From contig JAEUVV010000010.1 in NCBI GenBank assembly GCA_016786705.1, forward strand, positions 248,001 through 312,000: a stretch of DNA of 64,000 nucleotides. Direction: 5' to 3'. Numbering within the stretch: position 1 is the stretch's first letter; every line of letters starts with the position of its first letter. Below, piece by piece: positions 1-7,945 of the stretch. Made by a program: the position numbers and the translations under genes. This DNA comes from Taibaiella sp. (GTDB lineage: Bacteria; Bacteroidota; Bacteroidia; Chitinophagales; Chitinophagaceae). A model generated the notes under the pieces. That model had not been told where the DNA came from, did no database searches, and worked only from the letters and a program-made list of their open reading frames with translations.

Positions 1-1
1 G

Positions 2-109
2 ATGAAAAAGCAGGATGCGGAACAAGCCGGCGCTCGATTAATGTACAACAATGGCCGGCCTTATTATTATGCGCTTACCGGCAAACAGGCAGAGACACCT
101 TTAATTTAA
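2..109 (+). CDS. C-terminal fragment of an unidentified protein (runs off left edge)
   Basis: A reading frame open from the window edge ends in TAA at 107-109, 25 bases before the next gene. The visible tail has about 35 residues, is polar and tyrosine-rich (ends GKQAETPLI) and shows no motif I recognise. An in-frame ATG lies at base 2, but this is probably internal and the real start lies outside the window. Same-strand position and the short gap suggest it is cotranscribed with the dioxygenase-prenyltransferase gene. No function is assigned. Confidence 0.5.
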   Translation: MKKQDAEQAGARLMYNNGRPYYYALTGKQAETPLI

Positions 110-134
110 AAACCGTATAAAGCTGACCGCCAAC

Positions 135-1880
135 ATGAACTACACTATTGAAAGCTTACAGCCTTTTGGCGCCATCATTCAAAACAAAGGTACAGATTCC
201 TCGATCGGGCAATTTTCAAGGCAGCAGATCCTGGACTGGGTGCGGGAATATAAAATTATTGTTTTCAGGGGCTACCAGCCGATGCCCAAGCAGGAGCTGG
301 CACTATACGGCCAAAAACTTGGCAAGCCTTTGCAATGGGAGTTTGGCGCGATCAACGAGCTCAAAGTAAAGCCGGGTACCGAAAACTATATCTTTACCGA
401 TCACGCGGTGCCTATGCACTGGGACGGCGCGTTTGTGGGCACCATACCGCATATCATCTTGTTTCAATGCCTGGTAGCCCCGAAGCCGGAAGACCTGGGC
501 GGCACTACCTTCTGTGACAGCTCGGCCATAGTGAAGCAATTAAGCCCGGAACAAAAAGAGCGCTGGAAAAATATTACCATCAGCTATACGACCAAAAAAG
601 TCGTTCACTATGGCGGTACAATCCGGCAAAAGCTGATCCAAAAACACGAAGTAGATGATATCAAGGTATTGCGCTATGCGGAACCTGTAGATGATCTAAA
701 CCCCGTAAGTCTGTCCATTGAAGGTTTGAACGGGCAAAGCGAAACGGAATTTATCGCCGAGATGGAGTCTTTGTTGTATCATCCTGATTATTTATATACC
801 CATCGCTGGCAGCAAAATGACATTGTACTGGCCGATAATCATAATTTATTACATGGCCGGGAGGCCTTTAAAAATCCCAATGAACGTTATATCCAGCGCA
901 TCAACATTCTTCACCGGCCGGAAGGATTTTCTTTGAAAAGATTTATTGAGAATAGCTTTACCATAAGGCGAAAAGAGTTTTTTGTGGCGGAGCTGCCTAT
1001 TTTTCTCATTCCCTTATTGATGAATATTTCCGGGGCCGGCGATTTTAGCAACCCTTTGCTTTACCTGGGCTTACTGGCCATTATTTTACTGTTCAATATC
1101 GGGGACATGATTAACTGCTATGCGGATTATAAACTGGACGCTATTTTCAAAAGCCATTTGTCCAACGCGGTTTATGAACTGGGCCGGGATAATGTAAAAT
1201 GGCAGATCATTCTATCCGGTGTTTTTGCCATGATATTGACGGCTATTGTCGCGGTACAATCGGATCAGCGCTACCTGATCCCATTGACTTTCGCAGGTAC
1301 GATCATCGGTTTACAATATTCTGCAAAACCTTTTAAATTCAAATCCAGGGGGCTTTGGCAGATCCTGTGCCTGTGGGGCATTATTTTCTTCGGCCCGATG
1401 TTATATACCGCCATTATCACCGCTGGATTCCCATCACTGCTACAGCTGATCATCTTCAGCCTGTATGGTTTCCACCAGATGGGTATTATTTTGTTGAATA
1501 CCGCAGAAGACTATACCGAAGATAAAGCCGATGGTTTAAACACTATAGTGATCCGCTTAGGCCTGCATCGCGCGATGCGCTTTGCCTGGGGCCTTGTGAT
1601 TGCCTGTGGTATAGCTATGCAGCTTACATTGGCGTTGTGGCATTACCAGAAACAAGTCCCGCTCTATCTATATTTCTCTTTAGCCGTATTTACGATCGGC
1701 TGGCTGGTGATCGTAGCCGAGTTTTGGAAAGTGGTCGCCAAAATCAATAAAGAAAGTGAAACAGAAGCGATCAAAACGATTAAAAAGAATGGGATGAAAG
1801 TGCCGCGCTGGCTAAAAATAGGCGCTTATAGCTTTCTCTTTCCCATTGCCGTTTATTTTACCTGGAACCTGCTGTTATGA
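135..1880 (+). CDS. TauD-like Fe(II)/2-oxoglutarate dioxygenase fused to UbiA-type prenyltransferase
   Basis: 581 residues with two enzyme domains. Residues about 1-265 resemble the TauD/TfdA dioxygenase family: the iron triad appears intact as HWD (H95, D97) and a distal histidine H240 in LLHGR, with nearby arginines that could bind 2-oxoglutarate. Residues about 280-581 are a multi-pass membrane UbiA prenyltransferase: the first aspartate-rich motif is N327-x3-D331-x3-D335 and the second is D459-x3-D463-x2-D466, the sites that bind Mg-prenyl diphosphate. Neither domain normally contains the other. The stop overlaps the start of the following flavoprotein gene (ATGA), so the two are almost certainly translated together. 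I infer a tailoring enzyme that oxidises and prenylates a lipid-like or aromatic product; the substrate is unknown. Domain calls are strong, pathway is a guess. Confidence 0.85.
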   Translation: MNYTIESLQPFGAIIQNKGTDSSIGQFSRQQILDWVREYKIIVFRGYQPMPKQELALYGQKLGKPLQWEFGAINELKVKPGTENYIFTDHAVPMHWDGAFVGTIPHIILFQCLVAPKPEDLGGTTFCDSSAIVKQLSPEQKERWKNITISYTTKKVVHYGGTIRQKLIQKHEVDDIKVLRYAEPVDDLNPVSLSIEGLNGQSETEFIAEMESLLYHPDYLYTHRWQQNDIVLADNHNLLHGREAFKNPNERYIQRINILHRPEGFSLKRFIENSFTIRRKEFFVAELPIFLIPLLMNISGAGDFSNPLLYLGLLAIILLFNIGDMINCYADYKLDAIFKSHLSNAVYELGRDNVKWQIILSGVFAMILTAIVAVQSDQRYLIPLTFAGTIIGLQYSAKPFKFKSRGLWQILCLWGIIFFGPMLYTAIITAGFPSLLQLIIFSLYGFHQMGIILLNTAEDYTEDKADGLNTIVIRLGLHRAMRFAWGLVIACGIAMQLTLALWHYQKQVPLYLYFSLAVFTIGWLVIVAEFWKVVAKINKESETEAIKTIKKNGMKVPRWLKIGAYSFLFPIAVYFTWNLLL

Positions 1881-2989
1881 TGAGCTATGATTGCGTTATT
1901 ATAGGCGGCGGCATTTCGGGGCTTTCATTAGCAGTTTACCTCGCGCAATCTGGTGCGCAGGTCGCTGTCATTGAGAAGAAGCATTACCCGCAACATAAAG
2001 TCTGCGGCGAATATATTTCTACAGAGAGCCTTGGCTTCCTGGAACGCCTGGGACTTGATTTGCGGGACCTCTGTTTGCCTTACATGTCTGGATTAAAAGT
2101 CAGCTCGCCTTTGGGTATTACCGTTAAAGGACCTTTAAGTATTGGCGGGATGGGGCTTTCCCGCTACGCACTGGACCATAAGCTGTACCAGTTAGCGCTT
2201 GAAAATGGTGTGCTGCTCTATACGGATACTACAGCCAGGGCGATAGATTTTAAAGAAGAACTGTTTACCATACAGCTGCCTCAGGATACCCTCTCTGCGA
2301 AAACACTGGTAGGTGCTTATGGCAAGAATTCAAATATCGATACGGTACTGGACAATCAGCAGCTCGCCAGCGAATATATAGCCTTGAAGTACCATATCCG
2401 GCATGCAGGTTTTGACCCTACCACTGTGGAATTACATAGTTTCCCCGGCGGGTACTGTGGTATGTCTGCCATAGAAGAGGGCCTGGTTAATATGAGTTGC
2501 ATCTGTAAAAAAAGCGTTTTCAAAAAGTACAACTCGATCCCGGCTTTGGAAAGTAAGGTGTTAGCACAGAACCCATACCTAAAGCGCTATTTCGAGGAGG
2601 CCGAATTTGTATTGGATAAACCGCTGACTATTTCAAAACTACATTTCCGGATCAACACACCCGTGAAAGACCATGTATTGCTGATTGGTGATGCCGCCGG
2701 TAATATCGCCCCACTTAGTGGCAACGGGATGAGCATAGGGCTTAGCAGCGCCTTGCTTGCAGGCACAGCGCTCCTGGATTACCTGGCCGGAAAAACAGAC
2801 CGGCCGGCTATGGAACAAAAGTACCGGCAACAGTATTACCAACATTTTTCAAAACGTATCCGCGTGGCCAGATGGGTGCATTCGCTTTTAGGCAAAAAGT
2901 ACCTGACCGACGCCGGTATTGCGCTTACCAGGCTGTTCCCATTTTTATTGAAGCTGTTTAGCAAGCCCATCCACGGCAAGCCCTTTTAA
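1877..2989 (+). CDS. FAD-dependent oxidoreductase, geranylgeranyl reductase-like
   Basis: 370 residues. An N-terminal Rossmann FAD-binding motif (GGGISGLSLA) follows the start directly, then the HKVCGEYIS segment typical of geranylgeranyl reductase and related monooxygenase-like flavoproteins. The second FAD motif LLIGDAAGNIAPLSGNG lies near residue 275. The start overlaps the previous stop by four bases; a second ATG at 1880 is an equally possible start. Its place after a UbiA-type prenyltransferase fits reduction or hydroxylation of a prenylated or polyketide intermediate. The family call is good; reductase versus monooxygenase activity cannot be decided from sequence alone. Confidence 0.82.
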   Translation: MMSYDCVIIGGGISGLSLAVYLAQSGAQVAVIEKKHYPQHKVCGEYISTESLGFLERLGLDLRDLCLPYMSGLKVSSPLGITVKGPLSIGGMGLSRYALDHKLYQLALENGVLLYTDTTARAIDFKEELFTIQLPQDTLSAKTLVGAYGKNSNIDTVLDNQQLASEYIALKYHIRHAGFDPTTVELHSFPGGYCGMSAIEEGLVNMSCICKKSVFKKYNSIPALESKVLAQNPYLKRYFEEAEFVLDKPLTISKLHFRINTPVKDHVLLIGDAAGNIAPLSGNGMSIGLSSALLAGTALLDYLAGKTDRPAMEQKYRQQYYQHFSKRIRVARWVHSLLGKKYLTDAGIALTRLFPFLLKLFSKPIHGKPF

Positions 2990-2993
2990 AGAA

Positions 2994-3024
2994 AAAAGGA
3001 AATGCATGTAGTACATTTCCTTTT
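2994..3024 (+). terminator. Rho-independent terminator after the prenyltransferase-flavoprotein operon
   Basis: A perfect 11-bp inverted repeat (AAAAGGAAATG / CATTTCCTTTT) with a 9-base loop lies 5 bases after the flavoprotein stop and ends in a short T run. Being A/T-flanked on both sides, it may work in both directions. Confidence 0.8.
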
Positions 3025-3099
3025 CAAAATCTATTTATTTTTCTTGCCCCTTATTGTCACCTGGTATATTATCCGATTGGGGGTAAATCTAATTTAGGA

Positions 3100-3897
3100 C
3101 TAACTATACAGGTACATAATAAAAAATAGTACAACCGGAAACAGAATAGCAATAGCCCATGTATTTTCAATCCGTTTCTTACTTATTTCAAAAGCGTTAA
3201 GCAGCAACTTCTTGTTAAGCACGAATACTGTATATATTCCAAGAGGGATCATCACAAAATAGATAGTAAGATTGTAATAACTCGCTTCAAATCCCGGGGC
3301 GCTTATTTTATAGAGTGTGAACAGATAATTTCCAATATAATAAATGGTGTATATCAGCATTGCAGACCAAGCATTCTTTTTGCGTTTTACGAAGGAAATC
3401 GCAATGAATATGACAAGGCACAAAGAGAGCAACATAAGTGGCAGACTGAACGTTAAAATCGCCTCTAACATCTGGTACTCTATTGCGATCAACACGACAG
3501 AGCAGATACCTACAACAATAACGATCGCCTGTAAAAGGGGGGCTAACAAAATCCACAACAAGTAATGAATGATACTTTTGTTTTCTTCTTCTGTAAATCC
3601 CAAAACCGGCTCCTCTTCATCAAAATCCCAATTTTGTGACCGGGCGAAAAAAGTCTTTTCCAGGTAGTCGAAAATCTTTGTTTTTTTCCGCGATCTCTGT
3701 ACTTCCTCTTCAGCAATAACAGCAGCCTGATGTAACGATTTGCGTTCACTGATCTCCTGCTCCGTAACCGCTCTTTCAGCAAGTACTTTAAGTGCAGCTT
3801 CCATTGCCGCTGCCTGTATTTTTTCCGGTGTAGCTACCAGGGATAATAGATGCTCAGTGTCTAATTGCTGGTATTTTGTGTAAAAATCAAATTCCAT
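3100..3897 (-). CDS. Unknown membrane protein with soluble N-terminal region
   Basis: 265 residues, no family recognised. The first ~115 residues are soluble, rich in Glu, Lys and Ala, and partly helical: a short helix-rich start (residues 1-60) containing a segment EKIQAAAMEAALKVLAERA, then a basic/acidic linker. From about residue 115 there are five or so hydrophobic helices (for example LLWILLAPLLQAIVIVVG), ending in a short polar tail. The gene stands alone between two convergent or terminated neighbours. The ATG at 3895-3897 is the only good start. Confidence 0.7.
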   Translation of the reverse strand: MEFDFYTKYQQLDTEHLLSLVATPEKIQAAAMEAALKVLAERAVTEQEISERKSLHQAAVIAEEEVQRSRKKTKIFDYLEKTFFARSQNWDFDEEEPVLGFTEEENKSIIHYLLWILLAPLLQAIVIVVGICSVVLIAIEYQMLEAILTFSLPLMLLSLCLVIFIAISFVKRKKNAWSAMLIYTIYYIGNYLFTLYKISAPGFEASYYNLTIYFVMIPLGIYTVFVLNKKLLLNAFEISKKRIENTWAIAILFPVVLFFIMYLYS

Positions 3898-3930
3898 CTC
3901 TGAAAATATGGCTAAGAATTATCATTAAAA

Positions 3931-3961
3931 AAAGGCTGAACAATAATTTTGTTCAGCCTTT
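3931..3961 (-). terminator. Terminator after plsX
   Basis: Perfect 11-bp inverted repeat AAAGGCTGAAC / GTTCAGCCTTT with a 9-base loop. On the minus strand the hairpin is followed by a T-rich stretch (complement of ATTAAAAA), 28 bases beyond the plsX stop. Confidence 0.85.
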
Positions 3962-3988
3962 AAAATACGTTTAATTTTAAGAAAAAGA

Positions 3989-4930
3989 TTACTTGCCGGC
4001 AAACTGTTGTTTTATGGCATCAATCAATCCTGTCCTGATCACTTTTGCTGCACTCTCAATCATAGCGACATAAGCTTTTGCAGAGGAGATACCATGACCG
4101 ATGATCACCGGAGCGTTTACCCCGAGTACCGGGACGCCACCATACAATTCATAATTCAGTTTTTCAAGAATAGGATCGTCCTGGATCTTCTGATGGAACA
4201 GGTCATAAATAGATTCCGCCATCTTCAATACTACATTACCGGTAAAGCCATCTGTAACGATAACACGGGCTTTGCCGTTAAACAGGTCGCGCCCTTCCAC
4301 ATTCCCGATAAAATTGATGTGCGGATTTGCTTTAAGTAAAGGATAAGTACTTTGGGTCAGGATATTCCCCTTTCCTTCTTCTTCTCCCAGATTCAACAAG
4401 CCTACTTCAGGATGGTTGTTACCCAGGATATATTCGGCATACAAAGCACCTAATTGTCCGAACTGTGCCAGGTGCTCCGGTTTACAGTCCGCGTTAGCGC
4501 CTACATCCAGCAGTATACCTACATCACCATCCATCCTGGGTACCAGGGTGGCTATAGTGGGACGGGAAACGCCCTGGATAGCGCCTACAGAGTACATAGA
4601 GCCTACCAGCATGGCCCCGGTGTTACCGGCGCTGATAAAGGCATCTATTTTACCCATTTTCAGCATCCCGAAACCGATCGCTATGCTGGAACCCGGCTTT
4701 TCTTTCAATGCTTTGGTAGCATGTTCATGCATCGTGATAACCTCATCTGCATGAACAAAAGTATACCGTTCTTTAAATTTTTCTAAAATAGTAAGGTGCT
4801 CAACACATGCGGAATCTTTACCGATCAGCACCAGGTTACCGGCAGCATTTTGCTCAAAATAAGCCAAAGCACCTTTGATAGCCTCCTGGGGTCCGAGATC
4901 TCCGCCCATTAAGTCAAATCCAATATTCAT
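3989..4930 (-). CDS. plsX: Phosphate acyltransferase PlsX
   Basis: 313 residues, normal family length. PlsX converts acyl-ACP to acyl-phosphate, the donor used by PlsY in the first acylation step of phospholipid synthesis. The N-terminal signature GFDLMGGDLGPQ matches the family start, and further conserved blocks are SAGNTGAMLVGSM and VTDGFTGNVVLKMAE. It lies downstream of yceD and rpmF in the order seen in many bacteria. A strong hairpin between rpmF and plsX probably reduces readthrough into this gene. Confidence 0.95.
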   Translation of the reverse strand: MNIGFDLMGGDLGPQEAIKGALAYFEQNAAGNLVLIGKDSACVEHLTILEKFKERYTFVHADEVITMHEHATKALKEKPGSSIAIGFGMLKMGKIDAFISAGNTGAMLVGSMYSVGAIQGVSRPTIATLVPRMDGDVGILLDVGANADCKPEHLAQFGQLGALYAEYILGNNHPEVGLLNLGEEEGKGNILTQSTYPLLKANPHINFIGNVEGRDLFNGKARVIVTDGFTGNVVLKMAESIYDLFHQKIQDDPILEKLNYELYGGVPVLGVNAPVIIGHGISSAKAYVAMIESAAKVIRTGLIDAIKQQFAGK

Positions 4931-4971
4931 ATTCAGCTTTAAACTATTGGGAATTAGGAAAGCGTAAAAGT

Positions 4972-5014
4972 AAAAAATGTTGGTAATTTCCTTATTAACT
5001 TACCAACATTTTTT
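4972..5014 (-). terminator. Hairpin between rpmF and plsX (terminator or attenuator)
   Basis: A 15-bp perfect stem (AAAAAATGTTGGTAA / TTACCAACATTTTTT) with a 13-base loop and T-rich flanks lies 5 bases after the rpmF stop and about 40 bases before plsX. It should end most transcripts after rpmF, so plsX would be read by partial readthrough or from its own promoter. Confidence 0.75.
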
Positions 5015-5019
5015 GAATA

Positions 5020-5232
5020 TTATTCAGCAGTTTCTGTAGATTCTGTAGCTGTAGTATTATCGATTAATACTTTACCACGGTAGTACATTTTGCCTTCGCT
5101 CCAGTGAGCACGGTGGCGTAAATGTGTTTCTCCAGTAACTGCATCTGTACTTAATGTTGCTGCTACAGCTTTGTAGTGCGTACGACGCTTAGCACCTCTT
5201 TGCGCAGAATGACGACGTTTAGGATTTGGCAT
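5020..5232 (-). CDS. rpmF: 50S ribosomal protein bL32
   Basis: 70 residues. The start [20 protein letters not shown] is the conserved basic N-terminus of L32, followed by the [16 protein letters not shown] block. The cysteine pairs of zinc-binding L32 forms are absent, so this is a C-minus version. The acidic threonine-rich tail ([11 protein letters not shown]) extends past the conserved core. It is 25 bases downstream of yceD on the same strand. Confidence 0.96.
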   Translation of the reverse strand: MPNPKRRHSAQRGAKRRTHYKAVAATLSTDAVTGETHLRHRAHWSEGKMYYRGKVLIDNTTATESTETAE

Positions 5233-5257
5233 GACTGATTAGTTTTTACTATTATTA

Positions 5258-5842
5258 TTAATTATTATTTTTATCGCGGAAGGCATCTAAACCTTTCCAA
5301 ATACTCTTTGTTTCTTCTTCTTTGGCTTTTTCTTCAGCTTCTAAAGCTTGCTGTGTCAGCTTTTCCAGTAAAGCCAGGTTTTCTTTGTTACAGGTTGAAT
5401 TTCCGTCGGCATCTACCGGGTGAATTTTCTGCATCGGCATGCTCAGCAATAAAAATTCATAGATCCATTCGGATAAATCAATGACTGTTTCATTTTTTGA
5501 AAGGAAAACGATGTCGCCATCATCTTCTGTATCATCTCCCTCTTCTTCCCCGGTAGGCTCTTTTAACTTGATGACCAGGTTAAATTCATCCCAGAGCGGA
5601 AGGTTAAAGACATCGCCGCAACGGTCGCAGGGAACTGCTACAGCCCCATTGATCTCGAATTTAAGTTCAAAAAAATCCGGGTGTTTATCAAAATGCACCA
5701 CTACCTGCACCTCTACAGCTTCAAACTCTGAACTATCGGCTTCTACTAAGTCAAAAAACGGTTTCCCGATATTGTATGTGTATGTATGAGTACCATTCTT
5801 CAATCCAACATACGCTATCTCAAATTCTCTACGGTATTTCAT
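5258..5842 (-). CDS. YceD family (DUF177) protein
   Basis: 194 residues. YceD/DUF177 proteins are usually encoded immediately before rpmF and are thought to act in 23S rRNA accumulation or ribosome assembly. The conserved CDRCGD motif (near residue 75) and a downstream cysteine (STCNKE) are visible, along with an acidic central loop (GEEEGDDTEDDGD). The C-terminus is charged and probably helical. A promoter-like TACCTTTG lies about 100 bases upstream. Confidence 0.9.
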   Translation of the reverse strand: MKYRREFEIAYVGLKNGTHTYTYNIGKPFFDLVEADSSEFEAVEVQVVVHFDKHPDFFELKFEINGAVAVPCDRCGDVFNLPLWDEFNLVIKLKEPTGEEEGDDTEDDGDIVFLSKNETVIDLSEWIYEFLLLSMPMQKIHPVDADGNSTCNKENLALLEKLTQQALEAEEKAKEEETKSIWKGLDAFRDKNNN

Positions 5843-5938
5843 CTTTAATAAGTTTTAAACGATAACCTACTATTCAACTATCACCTGATAATGAAGCTTT
5901 TACACCTCTTCTCAACGCATACGATAAAATTCGGCTTG

Positions 5939-5946
5939 CAAAGGTA
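5939..5946 (-). promoter_or_regulatory. Bacteroidota -7 element for yceD-rpmF-plsX
   Basis: The minus strand reads TACCTTTG, a full match to TAnnTTTG, about 100 bases upstream of the yceD ATG. The resulting leader of roughly 90 bases has no obvious strong hairpin. Confidence 0.6.
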
Positions 5947-5962
5947 TGGATTTTTTTTTATT

Positions 5963-6865
5963 CTACATCAATTTATTTCTTCTTATTAAATATGATTGTA
6001 AAATATGGGCCATATCCGTGTGTATATCACAGCGTACCAGGTCGATACCAAATTTTAAACATTGCTGTTCCAGTCTTTTATGATAAGCATTCAGGGCTTC
6101 CAGGTACTGCGCCTTCACTTCTGCCGGCTTCAGCCTGACCCTTGCCTGTGTTTCCAGGTCGATAAATTCATAAGGCCTGTTCTCAAATTCAAAGTCCCAC
6201 TCTTTCTTCCCATCGCCCACCTGGAATATGATCACTTCCTGCTTGCTGAACTTAAGATGCTGCAAAGCCGTATAAAACTCCTGCTCCCGGCTTATATCAT
6301 CCATAAAATCACTAAAGACGACTACAAGAGAACGCTGCGGCGCCGTTTCTGCTATCTCGTGCAGCACTTTGGGCAAATTAGTGGCCGTATGCGTCAATGG
6401 CTGCGCCAATAAGCGCTCCAACTCGACCACCAGGCTTTTATAGTGTCTTTCGCTGGATTTTACCGGCGATGACCAGTAAACCTGCTCCGCAAAAAGGTTC
6501 AGGCCCGCCGCGTCCAGCTGCTTTCTCAATAATTGCATGATGGATGCCGCTCCAAGACAGGCAAACTGTATCTTGCTTAAGCCTGTTTCCGGGAAACTCA
6601 TGGACCTGGAAGTATCTATCGCGATACAGCATCTCAGATTAGTTTCCTCTTCAAACTTCTTTACAAACATCTTATCCCGCCGGGCAAAAACTTTCCAGTC
6701 TATATGCCGCAAATTATCCCCGGCATTGTACACCCTGTGCTCGGCAAATTCTACAGAAAATCCATGGAACGGGCTTTTGTGAAGGCCTATAATAAACCCT
6801 TCCACCACCTGCCTGGCCAGTAATTCCAAATTCCCGGTATCAAACCGGAGCGTAGATAATTGCAT
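5963..6865 (-). CDS. DUF58 domain protein (VWA-like)
   Basis: 300 residues. The family signature HIDWKVFARRD (about residues 53-63) is present, preceded by EFAEHRVYNAGDN. A von Willebrand A-like fold follows, with the DTSRSMSF metal-site motif. DUF58 proteins are commonly encoded with a MoxR-type AAA+ ATPase and other VWA proteins; no such partner is in this window, so the gene is separated from the usual cluster or the cluster lies elsewhere. The function in this organism is unknown. Confidence 0.88.
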   Translation of the reverse strand: MQLSTLRFDTGNLELLARQVVEGFIIGLHKSPFHGFSVEFAEHRVYNAGDNLRHIDWKVFARRDKMFVKKFEEETNLRCCIAIDTSRSMSFPETGLSKIQFACLGAASIMQLLRKQLDAAGLNLFAEQVYWSSPVKSSERHYKSLVVELERLLAQPLTHTATNLPKVLHEIAETAPQRSLVVVFSDFMDDISREQEFYTALQHLKFSKQEVIIFQVGDGKKEWDFEFENRPYEFIDLETQARVRLKPAEVKAQYLEALNAYHKRLEQQCLKFGIDLVRCDIHTDMAHILQSYLIRRNKLM

Positions 6866-6896
6866 GGCCTAAAGGTAATTGATCTCCCGGAAATAA

Positions 6897-6929
6897 AAAA
6901 GCATTCTGCCCGTAAGGAAGAATGCTTTT
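6897..6929 (-). terminator. Terminator of the candidate small RNA
   Basis: An 11-bp stem AAAAGCATTCT / AGAATGCTTTT with an 11-base loop. On the minus strand it runs into six T residues. It is 240 bases past the LytTR stop, far for that gene but well placed to end a short independent transcript. Confidence 0.75.
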
Positions 6930-7092
6930 AGGTTTTTTCTGATTATTTAATGATAAGTGAAGGTTTAGCTTGTTTAGGTTACTTTTTCATCAACATTTAA
7001 AACACGAACTAAGAAAAAATTTCATTAAATAAATTACTTAAGTTTGTAAAGGATAAGGTTTTAGTTGGGTTACATACTTGTTTTTGAAGCAA

Positions 7093-7100
7093 CAAAGGTG
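7093..7100 (-). promoter_or_regulatory. -7 element of the candidate small RNA
   Basis: The minus strand reads CACCTTTG preceded by TTTTTG, nearly the same as the rpmB promoter core (GTTGCACCTTTGCAG). It lies downstream of the LytTR stop and faces no protein-coding start. Confidence 0.5.
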
Positions 7101-7170
7101 CAAAAATTGTAATTTAAAAATCCTGCCAATTCGTAGCCTGCAAGAAACAATAAATAAGTGTACCCTTTTT

Positions 7171-7926
7171 CTAAAAATCTGTATTTCTGCCTTTTATCCA
7201 GTTGAGCACATCATCTTTTTTCCTTACTGAAACACCGATGGCAGTATCATCAACGAGGATCAATTCCAGGTCTTTGGTAAATTTCTTCACATAATCCATA
7301 TTTACAATGGAGGAGTTATGTACCCGGACAAAATTTTCCGCGGGCAGCAAGTTTTCATATTCTTTAAGTATTTTAGATATAACTACCTGGTTACCACCTG
7401 TTAAATAAAAGGTAGTATAGTTACCGCTGGCGGAACAATACAAGATATCTTTCAGCCAGATAATATGATAACCGTCATGTGCGTTCAACGCGATCCGGTC
7501 CATCTTTCGCTGGTTATAATGGTCTGCCATCAGCTCGGCCTGGCCGCTAAAAGTATGGCCTTCTGTAGCAAATACCTTTTCAACCATTTCATAAAACTCC
7601 TCTTCCGCGATCGGTTTCAAAAGGTACTCCATCGCCCCGGCTTTAATGGCACGCAAAGCAAACTGCTCATAAGCGGTGATGAACACGACTTTAAAGTTAC
7701 GCTCCGGAAATTTAAGCAGGAGGTCAAAGCCATTCTGTTTGCCCAGCTGGATGTCGAGCAAAACCACGTCCGGGCTACAGGCCCTGATAAGCTCATAGGC
7801 CTGGTCTACGGTACTGGCCTCTCCTACGATCACCGCATTTTCCACCTCTTCGAGATACGATTTGCAAATGGAACGCACGGAGCTTTCATCATCTACCAAT
7901 AAAAATCTTACTAATTTTTGTTTCAT
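7171..7926 (-). CDS. LytTR-type response regulator
   Basis: 251 residues from the ATG at 7924-7926; a longer frame begins at 7959 but would reach into the kinase coding end. Residues 1-120 are a receiver domain (FLLVDDES acidic pocket, phospho-acceptor Asp in VVLLDIQLG). Residues about 150-250 are a LytTR DNA-binding domain (IALNAHDGYHIIWLKDILYC ... VRVHNSSIVN). The preceding kinase gene ends 19 bases upstream, so it and this regulator form a LytS/LytR-like pair that senses an unknown signal. Confidence 0.92.
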   Translation of the reverse strand: MKQKLVRFLLVDDESSVRSICKSYLEEVENAVIVGEASTVDQAYELIRACSPDVVLLDIQLGKQNGFDLLLKFPERNFKVVFITAYEQFALRAIKAGAMEYLLKPIAEEEFYEMVEKVFATEGHTFSGQAELMADHYNQRKMDRIALNAHDGYHIIWLKDILYCSASGNYTTFYLTGGNQVVISKILKEYENLLPAENFVRVHNSSIVNMDYVKKFTKDLELILVDDTAIGVSVRKKDDVLNWIKGRNTDF

Positions 7927-7945
7927 ACTTAGTTTGTTGCACACT

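Larger units (their letters stand above)
6890..7100 (-). ncRNA. Candidate unannotated small RNA (about 190 nt)
   Basis: The 305-base gap between the DUF58 gene and the LytTR regulator holds no convincing gene. On the minus strand it has a promoter-like TTTTTGCACCTTTG (core 7093-7100, the same CACCTTTG seen before rpmB) and ends in a strong terminator at 6897-6929 with a T run. A transcript of about 190 bases from near 7087 would be A/C-rich and mostly unstructured, with the octamer AACCTAAA twice. It does not fold with paired ends like 6S RNA, and I recognise no known RNA family. A tiny ORF (about 11 codons starting MKFFLSS) is probably chance. Confidence 0.45.

Noticed and set aside
6890..7100. 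6S RNA
   Set aside because: The predicted ends of the transcript are not complementary, so the closing stem and central bubble expected for 6S RNA are absent.
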